A stretch of DNA of 16,621 nucleotides, taken from positions 1-16,621 of the forward strand of contig NZ_CABUOL010000032.1 in assembly GCF_902493215.1 (NCBI RefSeq), written 5' to 3'. The notes under the pieces are model-generated. The model made no database searches. It was not told the origin of the DNA and saw only the letters and a list, made by a program, of their open reading frames with translations. This DNA is from an uncultured Mediterranea sp. GTDB taxonomy: Bacteria > Bacteroidota > Bacteroidia > Bacteroidales > Bacteroidaceae. Shown piece by piece: positions 1 through 7,585 of this stretch (its first letter is position 1; each line of letters begins with the position of its first letter). Both the position numbers and the translations under genes were made by a program.

Positions 1-162
1 AATTAACCTACTGATTTTTAATTAATTATAAAGAAATTTAAACAGCTTCTAAAAATCATCCTAGAAATAATCATTAAAACTTCTCCATTGTTACACGATA
101 CGACAACACAAATCTATGCTTTAGTAAATGAGAATATATACTAGACCTATACAAAGAACATG

Positions 163-190
163 AAAAGGGGAAAGGATTATTAACTTTCCC
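163..190 (-). terminator. Probable intrinsic terminator of the SusD/DUF4361 operon
   Basis: Reading the minus strand just after the stop of the lipoprotein gene, GGGAAAG (190-184) pairs with CTTTCCC (174-168) across a 9-nt AT-rich loop. The stem is followed directly by C and TTTT. This is the usual shape of a Rho-independent terminator, placed about 35 nt after the last gene of the operon. I see nothing coding in 1-160, which is AT-rich. Confidence 0.6.
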
Positions 191-224
191 TTCCCCTAAT
201 ATTCAGAATCTTGTCAAACCAAAA

Positions 225-1202
225 TTAGTTATAATGTTCTGGATTTTCATCCTGCCACTCGTTGACTCCATCTCTAATCCTATTCCTGAAAGTCAAAGTA
301 TCTGTCGCATAAGATACCGTTCCATCAGAGTTCCTAAACCTATATTTTAAAAAGATCTTTCGGTCTTGCAACAGTTTGGCACGGTTAAAATAACAATCAC
401 CATCATTTGATACCTCCAATACAGCATTGTCTGATTCAACATTAACAGCACCAGTTTGATGGTTTAAGGTTAGTTTCAGGTTACCTGAAGTATTTCCATC
501 ACCAATTTTATTAGTAACCAAACTCGCAGGAGCTACAGTAGTTAAACTCCACACTTGATTGTCAGGTTGAGGTATCTGCGTATAGTAACGTTTAGTTTCT
601 ACAACCTCACCATTTGCATTTTTCACCACAGTTACACCACCATGCCAATAATTGCCAAACAGCATGTTCTCATATTTCAGACCTATAACCATCGTACTTT
701 TTGAGGCCAAGATCGTATCAGCATCAGCACGAATTATTTTAAATGGAATTGCATAATTTGCTTTCAAGGTAAGAGGATCACTCACAAATTTTAATGAGTC
801 AACTTTCAGCGTTACTTTACCCAAATGATCTCCCTTGGGAATTACTATCACATCATTACTAATACTATAATAATCAGACGGCATACTTTTCAGTTCATCC
901 ACACCATCAACTGCATCCTTAATATAGTTGGAGGTACTTGATTTCATCGCTTCCAGAACTGACGCATCAACAAGCGAATTGTCAATCTCATAATCAACGA
1001 CTCGGTCCTGATTATTATCCATCACTCCACCCAATACAGCACCGACTTCTATTTTCATCCCTTCGCCTACAACAACCGTACGAGTATTCACCTGATTAGC
1101 AAAATAAATGCCAGAATAATCATAATCCTTCACATAATCCTCGTAACAGGAAGCCATAAATAAAGCAACTGATGATATAAACAATATTTTTTTCATATTC
1201 AT
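225..1202 (-). CDS. DUF1735/DUF4361 surface lipoprotein of a Sus-type glycan locus
   Basis: A 325-residue lipoprotein, probably an outer-surface glycan-binding partner of a SusC/SusD system. The N-terminus is a lipoprotein signal with lipobox MASC and Cys19, followed by acidic and aromatic residues (YEDY...KDYDY), which fits surface export in Bacteroidota. Residues about 25-170 resemble DUF1735 (the BT_3987-like N-terminal domain). Residues about 180-325, from GNYWHGG onward, resemble DUF4361. Such proteins are usually encoded just after susD in loci for host glycans. Here the gene starts 12 bp after the SusD stop, so the two were cotranscribed. The reading frame is intact. Family assignment is by recognition of the sequence pattern; the ligand is unknown. 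Confidence 0.82.
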   Translation of the reverse strand: MNMKKILFISSVALFMASCYEDYVKDYDYSGIYFANQVNTRTVVVGEGMKIEVGAVLGGVMDNNQDRVVDYEIDNSLVDASVLEAMKSSTSNYIKDAVDGVDELKSMPSDYYSISNDVIVIPKGDHLGKVTLKVDSLKFVSDPLTLKANYAIPFKIIRADADTILASKSTMVIGLKYENMLFGNYWHGGVTVVKNANGEVVETKRYYTQIPQPDNQVWSLTTVAPASLVTNKIGDGNTSGNLKLTLNHQTGAVNVESDNAVLEVSNDGDCYFNRAKLLQDRKIFLKYRFRNSDGTVSYATDTLTFRNRIRDGVNEWQDENPEHYN

Positions 1203-1214
1203 AATCCATTTAAA

Positions 1215-2873
1215 TTATTTCCACTGATCCCATCCCTTATTTTGTTCCAACTTGTCCATTTTACGCATCTCTTTATAAGGGATAGGTTGATAAGGAGAAG
1301 TGAACTTACGTACTTCCACGACTTCAGGTTCACCATAAGTAAAGGAACCATCCAAATTTTTTATAATAACAGGTCGAGTAACATTCATATTCAATAAAGA
1401 CAAATCATCCTCAGTAGACCAACGCCTCAAATCATAATACCTCATACCCTCAAAACAAGTCTCGATTCTCCGTTCATTTCTGATAAATTCACGGAAAGCA
1501 ATCTGCCCTTGTTTGGCTACTTCATCCAAATAAGGATCAGACTCGAACAAAGACTGATTGTCGTAAGTTTTTCTTGTACGAAGCATAGCCATTGCCTCTT
1601 TTGCAGACAAGCCATCGATTTCAACCTCAGGGCCTACATACTCATTAGCAGCTTCTGCAAAGTTCAAAAGCATATGAGCCCACCTAATATAAAACTTAGA
1701 GTGATTAGATTTCTTTACATTTGCATCATTCCAGTTCAATCCCATATATACATACTTTTTTATATGATAATTGGTACGACTATTTTTAGACAAATCTGCC
1801 AAGTCCTTACCTGACTGTCCATTGGCATCAGAAATCCAATTTTCGAACGTATACATAGGTTTACTGGTATTGTTATCCCTGTAAGCCTGAGCTCCATTAT
1901 AAAAAATCACACTGTAAAATCTAGGATCTCTATTTTTATAAGGATTTTGAGGGTCATACAACTTGGCTCCTTCGGGGTGTTCCTTCGGATATCCATTACT
2001 CATAGGAAAAGCATCCACCAATTCTTGAGTTGCTCCAATACTTCCGTTACCACGGAAACCTCCAGGGTAAAAAGCCTTCTCCATTGCATCATTAGAACTG
2101 TTGAATCTAGAAGAAAAGATAATACCCGCGAAATTTGGATCAGTCCAAAGTACACGTTCCTGTGGTTTAAAACCATGAGCACCATCTATTTCTAATTTGA
2201 AATCTATCACTTCTTTAGCATATTGAGCTGCAAGTTTCCACCGTTCCTTATCTCCATCATTAAATAAAGGACTTGCGTAAGTCAGATACATCTGAGATAA
2301 AATAGCACGGGTTGTAATACCATCCATACATCCCCAAAACATACTTCCAGCCGCCCCTTTATCACTAGCATTTATCAAAAAATCTCTATGTGCAATAGGA
2401 AGATACTTAAACGCAGAATCACAATCTTCTTTTATTCTTTGCATACAATCTTCATATGTATCACGTGCCTGATTGAAATCACCAGTCAAAATCTCATCAT
2501 CAAATGATTCTGTTATAATTGGAAATCCTAATAATTTTCCGGATTCCGACCTACCACCAAATCGTTTTAACAAATCCCATTCATACCAAGCTCTTAAGGC
2601 ATAGGCTTCCCCTTGAAGTCTCCAACGAGTTAAACTATCTTTTCGAGCTTCTGTTTTATATCTAGTATGAAAGCCTCTATCATCCTTTAGAAAACGATTC
2701 ACGGAAGCAATGGCTTCATAGTCATTTTTCCAATATCCCTCAAAAGGATCTTGAGCAGTAGTTATAGCTCCAGTACCAAGCTTAGTCAAAACGTGAGTCG
2801 TACTAGTAATGACAGCATCATCTGTAGCTCCATCCAAATAATAGCCTTCGTTATCGTCATAGGTTTTGGACAT
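1215..2873 (-). pseudogene. SusD/RagB-like outer-membrane glycan-binding protein, 5'-truncated
   Basis: 552 residues remain of a SusD/RagB protein, the lipoprotein that lies over a SusC TonB-dependent transporter and captures glycans. The helical (TPR-like) core and the C-terminal half are complete: residues 80-110 (ALRAWYEWDLLKRFGG), the late motif ERRIETCFEGMRYYDLRRW, and a C-terminal PYQPIPYKEM...EQNKGW ending. What is missing is the start: no signal peptide, no lipobox Cys and no early CxxFLD..P segment. Upstream of Met1 the frame stays open for only five codons (QAYEY) before TGA at 2889-2891. Homologs are normally exported lipoproteins, so this product cannot reach the surface as it stands. 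No susC gene precedes it; an insertion sequence begins about 95 bp upstream. Whether the fragment is still translated from Met1 is unknown. Confidence 0.8.
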
Positions 2874-2893
2874 ATATTCATAAGCTTGTCATA

Positions 2894-2901
2894 CAAAGTT
2901 A
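2894..2901 (-). promoter_or_regulatory. Bacteroidota -7 element next to the truncated susD
   Basis: The minus strand reads TAACTTTG, an exact match to the -7 consensus TAnnTTTG, about 20 nt upstream of the first usable ATG of the truncated SusD gene. The nearest TTTG upstream (2929-2926) is 24 nt away, longer than the usual 19-21, so the -33 part is poor. It lies inside an imperfect inverted repeat (2884-2909). It could belong to whatever sequence was joined to the susD remnant. Confidence 0.35.
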
Positions 2902-2968
2902 CGATAAGCTAGAAAGAACGCCTACCAAAATTCGGTCAATTTAGGTACACTATTTAACACAACGTTGT

Positions 2969-2989
2969 TTAACGTGAGTTCGAAATAAG
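2969..2989 (+). repeat. Left terminal inverted repeat of the IS
   Basis: It begins TTAACGTGAGTTCGAAATAA and pairs with 3986-4006, differing at one position (A versus T after TTCGA). Both ends are well preserved, in contrast to the ruined transposase. Confidence 0.85.
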
Positions 2990-2991
2990 AA

Positions 2992-3896
2992 TCAGAATAT
3001 AGCCTGTTGCCCATCATTGATAAAGTTCACGTCAATGGCGGGCTTCTTCTCAAAAAAGCAGTATGCCGCAATAGTCGACAGCGTATTTGCAATGAAGTTG
3101 TTGAATGAACGGTGTCTGAAATGCCCTATCCGCGTAATGTTCTTCAGTTCGTCATCGACCGTTTCAATCAAGGCTCTTTTTCAGAGAAGAATCTTGTCGG
3201 TTATACTCATCAGGGAATTCTTCATATTGTTCTTGACCCTGGTGACAAACTGTATGCCATTGAGGAAAAGGTTCTCGAACAGTGCCTGCCCGATATATTC
3301 CTTGTCGGCACATAATTTTCCCTTTATGTTTTCCAGAAACCGGCCTTGTTTCAATGGCTCGCGGTCATCCACATTCCCGGGAGTGAGCATGAAATTCAGG
3401 ATTTCACCCTTGTCATTGATTGTCAGATGCAATTTGAATCCGAAGAACCATCCCATGGAGCTTCTCCCACGTTCGCAAGTCCCACAAATGTCTTGTAGAT
3501 CAATATACGTTGGTTACGGCAGACACGCAGAGTTGTGGAATCAACAAAACTGGTGCCGGTACAGGTATCCAGCAGGACTTTCTTAATGAAAATGGCCAGG
3601 GGAAGCAGCACCTCTTTCTCCAGTTCTACAAAACGGTTATAGGGATACCGGGCACGGGAAAAGGTGTTTCAGATGTTTGCAGACATACTCCTTGTAGTAA
3701 GACTTGAAGCAGCGGAAACCGCCGCTATGGAACAGAATAAGAATGACCATGATCTCCGCATCACTCATACGGTTGGGCTTGTTACGATGCTTCTGCTTCT
3801 TGTCTTCAACCATATATTTTTCCTGTTGCAATACAAATTCCTTGCAAAAATCATCGCCATACAATAAATTTCTGTAATTTTAGACCTTGAGAACAT
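2992..3896 (-). pseudogene. IS982-type transposase, broken by three indels and a stop
   Basis: Reassembled from three frames, the reading starts at ATG 3896 (MFSRSKITEIYCM) and ends at TGA 2992-2994, about 300 residues, a normal IS982 transposase length. Damage seen: (1) one base missing near 3855-3857, between ...YCMA and DDFCKEF; (2) one base extra in GGG 3642-3644, between FPCPVS and YNRFVELEKE; (3) one base missing near 3474-3476, between GLA and ERGRSSMGW; (4) an in-frame TGA at 3183-3181 where KILL is followed by KRALIETV, most simply a CGA-to-TGA change. DDE-type landmarks remain: SFVDST, GFKLHL, a CADKEYIG segment and a C-terminal AAYCFFEKKPAID. No single intact product is possible. 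Confidence 0.88.
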
Positions 3897-3985
3897 AGCG
3901 GTAATTATTTAAATGTCATAATTGAGCACTATAAATTTAACACTTTTATCGCTATATTCCTAATTCCCAATGAAATATTTATTTG

Positions 3986-4006
3986 CTTATATCGAACTCA
4001 CGTTAA
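3986..4006 (-). repeat. Right terminal inverted repeat of the IS
   Basis: The plus strand reads CTTATATCGAACTCACGTTA and then A; its complement matches 2969-2989 at 20 of 21 positions. An AT-rich stretch just inside this end (3971-3985) has a near match to a -7 box, TTTATTTG, pointing toward the GH18 gene, so weak outward transcription is possible but unproven. Confidence 0.85.
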
Positions 4007-4019
4007 TCTATTTATACAC

Positions 4020-5033
4020 ATGAAAAGTATATTTCAGCTAATAGCCCTTCTCTGCCTTTCTATTGTGGCATGTATGATGGAATCTTGTTCCAACAAAAGT
4101 GAAAAAATTGTTTTGGCGTATGTCACATCGCACGGGACAACTCTTCCAGACCCTGACATTGTAACACACATAAACTATGCATTCGCTCATGTAGATTCTA
4201 CATTCAGCAAACTTAAAATAGACAATGAAAAACGTTTGTCTGAAATTACAGCCCTCAAACAAAAAGCACCCCATCTGAAGGTGTTGCTTTCCGTCGGTGG
4301 ATGGGAAAGCGGCAGATTCAGCGAAATGGCAGCAAACGAACAATACCGCATGTCGTTTGCCAACGATTGCCAGAGGGCAATAGAGCAATTTCAACTGGAC
4401 GGCATCGACATAGATTGGGAATACCCAACCAGCAGTGCGGCAGGGATATCATCTTCTCCTGACGATACAAAAAATTACACGCTACTGATGAGAGACATAC
4501 GAAAAGCAATTGGTCCTGACAAACTCTTAACACTCGCTTCCGTACATAACGGCGATTACATAGACTTCAAAGCCATCGACCCTTATATAGATTTTGTCAA
4601 TGCTATGGTATACGACATCAACCGTCCTCCCTACCATCATGCGGCTCTTCACCGCTCGCCATTGGTAGGAAACGGATGCGGTGAAGAATCCATTGAAGCC
4701 CATATTCAGAAAGGAGTTCCTGCAGAAAAGCTGGTATTGGGCATTCCTTTCTATGGACATGCAGCTGCTCCACTGCCTGATTTTATCAGTTACGATGCAA
4801 TAAGGGCACAGCAGGATTACAAGGTTTGCTGGGATTCCATTGCAAAAGTCCCTTACCTTGCCGATAAAGAAGGAAAACTGGTTTGCTCGTATGAAAATCC
4901 AGCCTCCATTGCAGCCAAATGTGCTTTCATCAAGCAAAAAGGGCTGAAAGGCATCATGTATTGGGAATACAATTCTGATGGGAAAGAAGGGAGTCTCCGA
5001 AAAACAGCCTATAAAGGGATGCAGGGGGAATAA
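4020..5033 (+). CDS. GH18 glycosidase lipoprotein (chitinase or ENGase-like)
   Basis: A 337-residue glycoside hydrolase of family 18, which cleaves beta-1,4 links next to N-acetylglucosamine with substrate-assisted catalysis. Landmarks are all present: SVGG at 91-94, the catalytic DGIDIDWEYP (Asp127, Asp130, Asp132, proton donor Glu134), MVYD at 196-199 and a late conserved YWEY (Trp315). The N-terminus is a lipoprotein-type signal; either Cys18 (IVAC) or Cys23 (MESC) could be lipidated. The size is that of a single catalytic domain with no binding module. Its start codon lies 13 bp from the end of the insertion sequence, so any original promoter has been lost or replaced. With a fucosidase 84 bp downstream and DUF4361/SusD genes nearby, an endo-beta-N-acetylglucosaminidase acting on N-glycans is plausible; a chitooligosaccharide-cleaving enzyme is the main alternative. 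Confidence 0.87.
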   Translation: MKSIFQLIALLCLSIVACMMESCSNKSEKIVLAYVTSHGTTLPDPDIVTHINYAFAHVDSTFSKLKIDNEKRLSEITALKQKAPHLKVLLSVGGWESGRFSEMAANEQYRMSFANDCQRAIEQFQLDGIDIDWEYPTSSAAGISSSPDDTKNYTLLMRDIRKAIGPDKLLTLASVHNGDYIDFKAIDPYIDFVNAMVYDINRPPYHHAALHRSPLVGNGCGEESIEAHIQKGVPAEKLVLGIPFYGHAAAPLPDFISYDAIRAQQDYKVCWDSIAKVPYLADKEGKLVCSYENPASIAAKCAFIKQKGLKGIMYWEYNSDGKEGSLRKTAYKGMQGE

Positions 5034-5081
5034 GTTCCACTTCCAACCAACGTTTTTCCAATCAACATCCAAGCTCGTTAT

Positions 5082-5093
5082 GTGTTATAACAC
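5082..5093. repeat. 12-bp perfect palindrome between the GH18 and GH29 genes
   Basis: GTGTTATAACAC is a perfect palindrome 24 bp before the fucosidase start codon. It could be an operator half-site pair or chance in AT-rich sequence; nothing else in the 84-bp spacer suggests a promoter. Confidence 0.3.
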
Positions 5094-5117
5094 TATTACT
5101 CCATTAAATAAACAATC

Positions 5118-7340
5118 ATGAAAACAAGAAGAAATCTAGCCATCCTACTCAATTGCCTGGCATTGACAGCTTTCGGACAGACCAGAGAGTTTGCCAATAC
5201 CATCAAAATTGAAAACACGGATTCCAAGGAAATCATTATTGAAAAAGCTGCCCACATTATTCCGACAGCCAATCAAATGCAGTCATTGGAAAATGAGTTC
5301 ATCGCCTTTATCCATTTCGGACCGAATACCTTTACACGAATGGAATGGGGAACAGGAAAAGAAGATCCCAAGATTTTCGACCTGAAACATCTGGATACCG
5401 ACCAATGGTGCAAAGCCATTAAGGCAGCCGGCATGAAAATGGTGATTTTGACGGTCAAACACCACGACGGCTTCGTATTATGGCAAAGCCGGTATACCAA
5501 GCATGGCATCATGTCCACCGGTTTTGAAAACGGAAAAGGAGACATCTTGAAATCACTCTCACAGTCATGTAAAAAATATGGGCTGAAATTAGGTGTCTAT
5601 CTATCTCCGGCCGATTTATACCAGATTGAAAACCCGGAAGGCTTGTATGGAAATCTGAGCAAATACACAATGCGAACCATTCCAAGGCAAGTAGAAGGCC
5701 GCCCGTTTGCCAACAAGAAAACATTCAAGTTCATGTTGGACGACTACAACGAATACTTCATGAACCAACTGTTCGAAATTCTGACTGAGTACGGTGAAAT
5801 ACATGAAGTATGGTTCGACGGCGCCCATCCCAAACGGAAAGGGGGACAGCGCTACAATTATGCAGCCTGGAAACAATTAATCAAGGAACTGGCTCCCAAA
5901 GCCTCGATCTTCGGACGGGAAGATATCCGCTGGTGTGGCAACGAAGCCGGACAAACACGAAGCACAGAATGGAATGTCATCACCTATCCCGAAAACCCAG
6001 ACACAGCATCTCATTTCCCCGATATGACAGATCCTGACTTAGGCAGCCGCAAAGTGTTGTACAAAGGAAAATATCTGCATTACCAACAGGCCGAAACCAA
6101 TACATCAATCCGTGAAGGCTGGTTCTATCGTGACGACACCAACCAGAAAGTACGAAGCGCCGACGACGTATTCGACATATATGAGCGTGCCGTAGGAGGA
6201 AACTCGACCTTCCTTTTGAACATTCCGCCCAACCGGGAAGGCCGTTTCTCCGACACAGATGTCAAAGTACTGGAAGAAGTGGGAAAACGTATACGGGAAA
6301 CATACGGAAAAGACTTGTTCAAGCAGGCCCAAGGTCCTAAAGAAGTGTTGGACCAGGATAAGAATAGCTACATCGAAATTGCATCACCAGACGAAGAAAT
6401 CAAGATAACGACCTCTTCTCCCATCAAGTTCAATCGACTGGTTCTGCAGGAAGCTATTGCACTACGCGGAGAACGTGTAGAAGAACATGTTGTCGAAGCC
6501 TGGATAGACGGTGCCTGGAAAGAGATAGCCCACGCTACCAACATCGGCTACAAGCGTATCCTGCGATTCCCCGATGTAACGACCAGCCAGATCCGTATAC
6601 GCTTCCCACAAATGCGTATGAAGGCTGCTATCAGTAAAATTTCTGCCCACTATTACCATTCACGTCCGCCACAGCTCACGGCCTGGCGTAATCTGGACGG
6701 CCAACTCACCATCGAACCCCTGCAACCCGACTTCAACTGGAAACGCCATGGTGAAAACAGCATAAACAATCTGAATGCCGGATATACAATCCACTATACA
6801 CTCGACGGCAGCAACCCGACATTCTCCTCCCCTGTCTACCAAGGCCCGTTCCAGGTTGACAATCAAGAGGTACGTGCCATGTCCGTTTTAGGCAAAGAGC
6901 AAGGACCTGTTTACAAAGAACAACTCGGATACATCAAAAAGAATTGGAAAGTGGTTGCTGCAAGCAGTGAAGATGGTGCCCACAAAGCCAATCTGGCATT
7001 TGACGAGAACCCGGCTACCTATTGGCAGACTCAGAAAACTACAGGCGAACGCAATCTGACAATCGACTTGGGAGCTGTCAAAACAATACAAGGCTTTGCC
7101 TATACCCCCCAAAAAGCCAATAAAGAAGGTATGTTTGAACGAGGTCGTATCCTGATCAGTGAAGACAACAAGAACTGGAACAAAGCGGAAGAGTTCACAT
7201 TCGGAAACCTGATTAACGACCCGGTAAAACGTTATCACAACTTTAAATCTCCGTTGAAAGCCCGATACATAAAAATCGAGATGATAGAAGCGGCCAACAA
7301 ATCGGACTATGCGTCGATTGCAGAAATAGACTTCTTCTGA
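5118..7340 (+). CDS. GH29 alpha-L-fucosidase with C-terminal binding modules
   Basis: A 740-residue secreted alpha-L-fucosidase that releases fucose from glycans. A Sec signal peptide (about residues 1-20, ending TAFG before Gln) has no lipobox Cys, so the protein is probably periplasmic. The catalytic GH29 barrel occupies about 40-400, with the HHDGF motif at 115-119 and the nucleophile in EVWFDGAHP (Asp234). It is followed by a beta-sandwich (about 430-515), a chitobiase/hexosaminidase C-terminal-like segment (about 540-600, HYTLDGSNPTFSSPVYQG) and an F5/8 type C (CBM32-like) domain at about 604-740, with WQT and a terminal IAEIDFF. This modular layout is common among GH29 enzymes that remove alpha-1,3/1,4-fucose; that subfamily call is inference. 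It is probably cotranscribed with the GH18 gene 84 bp upstream. The frame is intact. Confidence 0.92.
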   Translation: MKTRRNLAILLNCLALTAFGQTREFANTIKIENTDSKEIIIEKAAHIIPTANQMQSLENEFIAFIHFGPNTFTRMEWGTGKEDPKIFDLKHLDTDQWCKAIKAAGMKMVILTVKHHDGFVLWQSRYTKHGIMSTGFENGKGDILKSLSQSCKKYGLKLGVYLSPADLYQIENPEGLYGNLSKYTMRTIPRQVEGRPFANKKTFKFMLDDYNEYFMNQLFEILTEYGEIHEVWFDGAHPKRKGGQRYNYAAWKQLIKELAPKASIFGREDIRWCGNEAGQTRSTEWNVITYPENPDTASHFPDMTDPDLGSRKVLYKGKYLHYQQAETNTSIREGWFYRDDTNQKVRSADDVFDIYERAVGGNSTFLLNIPPNREGRFSDTDVKVLEEVGKRIRETYGKDLFKQAQGPKEVLDQDKNSYIEIASPDEEIKITTSSPIKFNRLVLQEAIALRGERVEEHVVEAWIDGAWKEIAHATNIGYKRILRFPDVTTSQIRIRFPQMRMKAAISKISAHYYHSRPPQLTAWRNLDGQLTIEPLQPDFNWKRHGENSINNLNAGYTIHYTLDGSNPTFSSPVYQGPFQVDNQEVRAMSVLGKEQGPVYKEQLGYIKKNWKVVAASSEDGAHKANLAFDENPATYWQTQKTTGERNLTIDLGAVKTIQGFAYTPQKANKEGMFERGRILISEDNKNWNKAEEFTFGNLINDPVKRYHNFKSPLKARYIKIEMIEAANKSDYASIAEIDFF

Positions 7341-7355
7341 TAAACCAAATTCCAC

Positions 7356-7418
7356 ACGAGGCTGTATCAAATAAGAGGATGCCTTACCAGGCATCACACC
7401 TTTCTGATACAGCCTCGT
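7356..7418 (+). terminator. Nested hairpin after the fucosidase, probable terminator
   Basis: A 14-bp perfect stem pairs ACGAGGCTGTATCA (7356-7369) with its complement at 7405-7418. Inside it, GATGCC (7378-7383) pairs with GGCATC (7390-7395) around a 6-nt loop. A short T-rich stretch (GTTTTCC) follows. It starts 16 bp after the fucosidase stop and lies between convergent genes, where a bidirectional terminator is expected. The weak T-tract leaves open a processing or stability element. Confidence 0.55.
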
Positions 7419-7455
7419 ATGTTTTCCAAGAATCTCCTTTCACACAATCCGTTTA

Positions 7456-7554
7456 CCCAGCTTAAACCATCTGTCCAAGCTGGGAAAACCATTCGTTTAA
7501 GCTGGGAAAAGCACTGCTTTAAGCTGGGAAAACGGATGCTTTCCCCAGCTTAAA
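7456..7554. repeat. Five-copy AAGCTGGG repeat cluster, hairpin-forming
   Basis: The core TTTAAGCTGGGAAAA occurs five times in 99 bp: inverted at 7456-7466, direct at 7477-7488, 7496-7510 and 7518-7532, and inverted again at 7544-7554. The last two face each other and can form a stem of about 14 bp around CGGATGCT; the first can pair with the second or third. It sits between convergent genes (fucosidase and M16 peptidase), 32 bp after the peptidase stop, so it may help to end the minus-strand operon. Confidence 0.75.
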
Positions 7555-7585
7555 ACAATGCTTTCTTCACTTCAGTCAAATAATA

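Larger units (their letters stand above)
2969..4006 (-). mobile_element. IS982-type insertion sequence, non-autonomous remnant
   Basis: The element is about 1038 bp. Its ends are 21-bp inverted repeats with one mismatch: TTAACGTGAGTTCGA at 2969-2983 continues to 2989, and its complement is at 3986-4006. It holds a single minus-strand transposase reading frame of the IS982 type, and 1 kb is a normal size for that family. No target duplication directly abuts the repeats. A 7-bp CTATTTA occurs at 2950-2956 and 4008-4014, but on the left it stands 12 bp away from the inverted repeat. The element separates the truncated susD from the GH18 gene and lies only 13 bp before the GH18 start codon. Confidence 0.85.

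Noticed and set aside
2884..2909. Inverted repeat at the susD junction as an invertible promoter site
   Set aside because: Only one copy is seen nearby and no recombinase gene is present; there is no second inverted partner to permit a switch.
3017..3586. Plus-strand open frame inside the insertion sequence
   Set aside because: The opposite strand carries a recognisable, though broken, transposase along the whole length; the plus-strand frame is its shadow.
2950..4014. CTATTTA pair as the target-site duplication of the IS
   Set aside because: On the left it is separated by 12 bp from the terminal inverted repeat, and a 7-bp AT-rich match can arise by chance; kept only as a possibility.
7456..7554. 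AAGCTGGG cluster as an attachment site or replication origin
   Set aside because: No integrase, tRNA end or replication gene is close, and the units are in mixed orientation without an AT-rich unwinding region.
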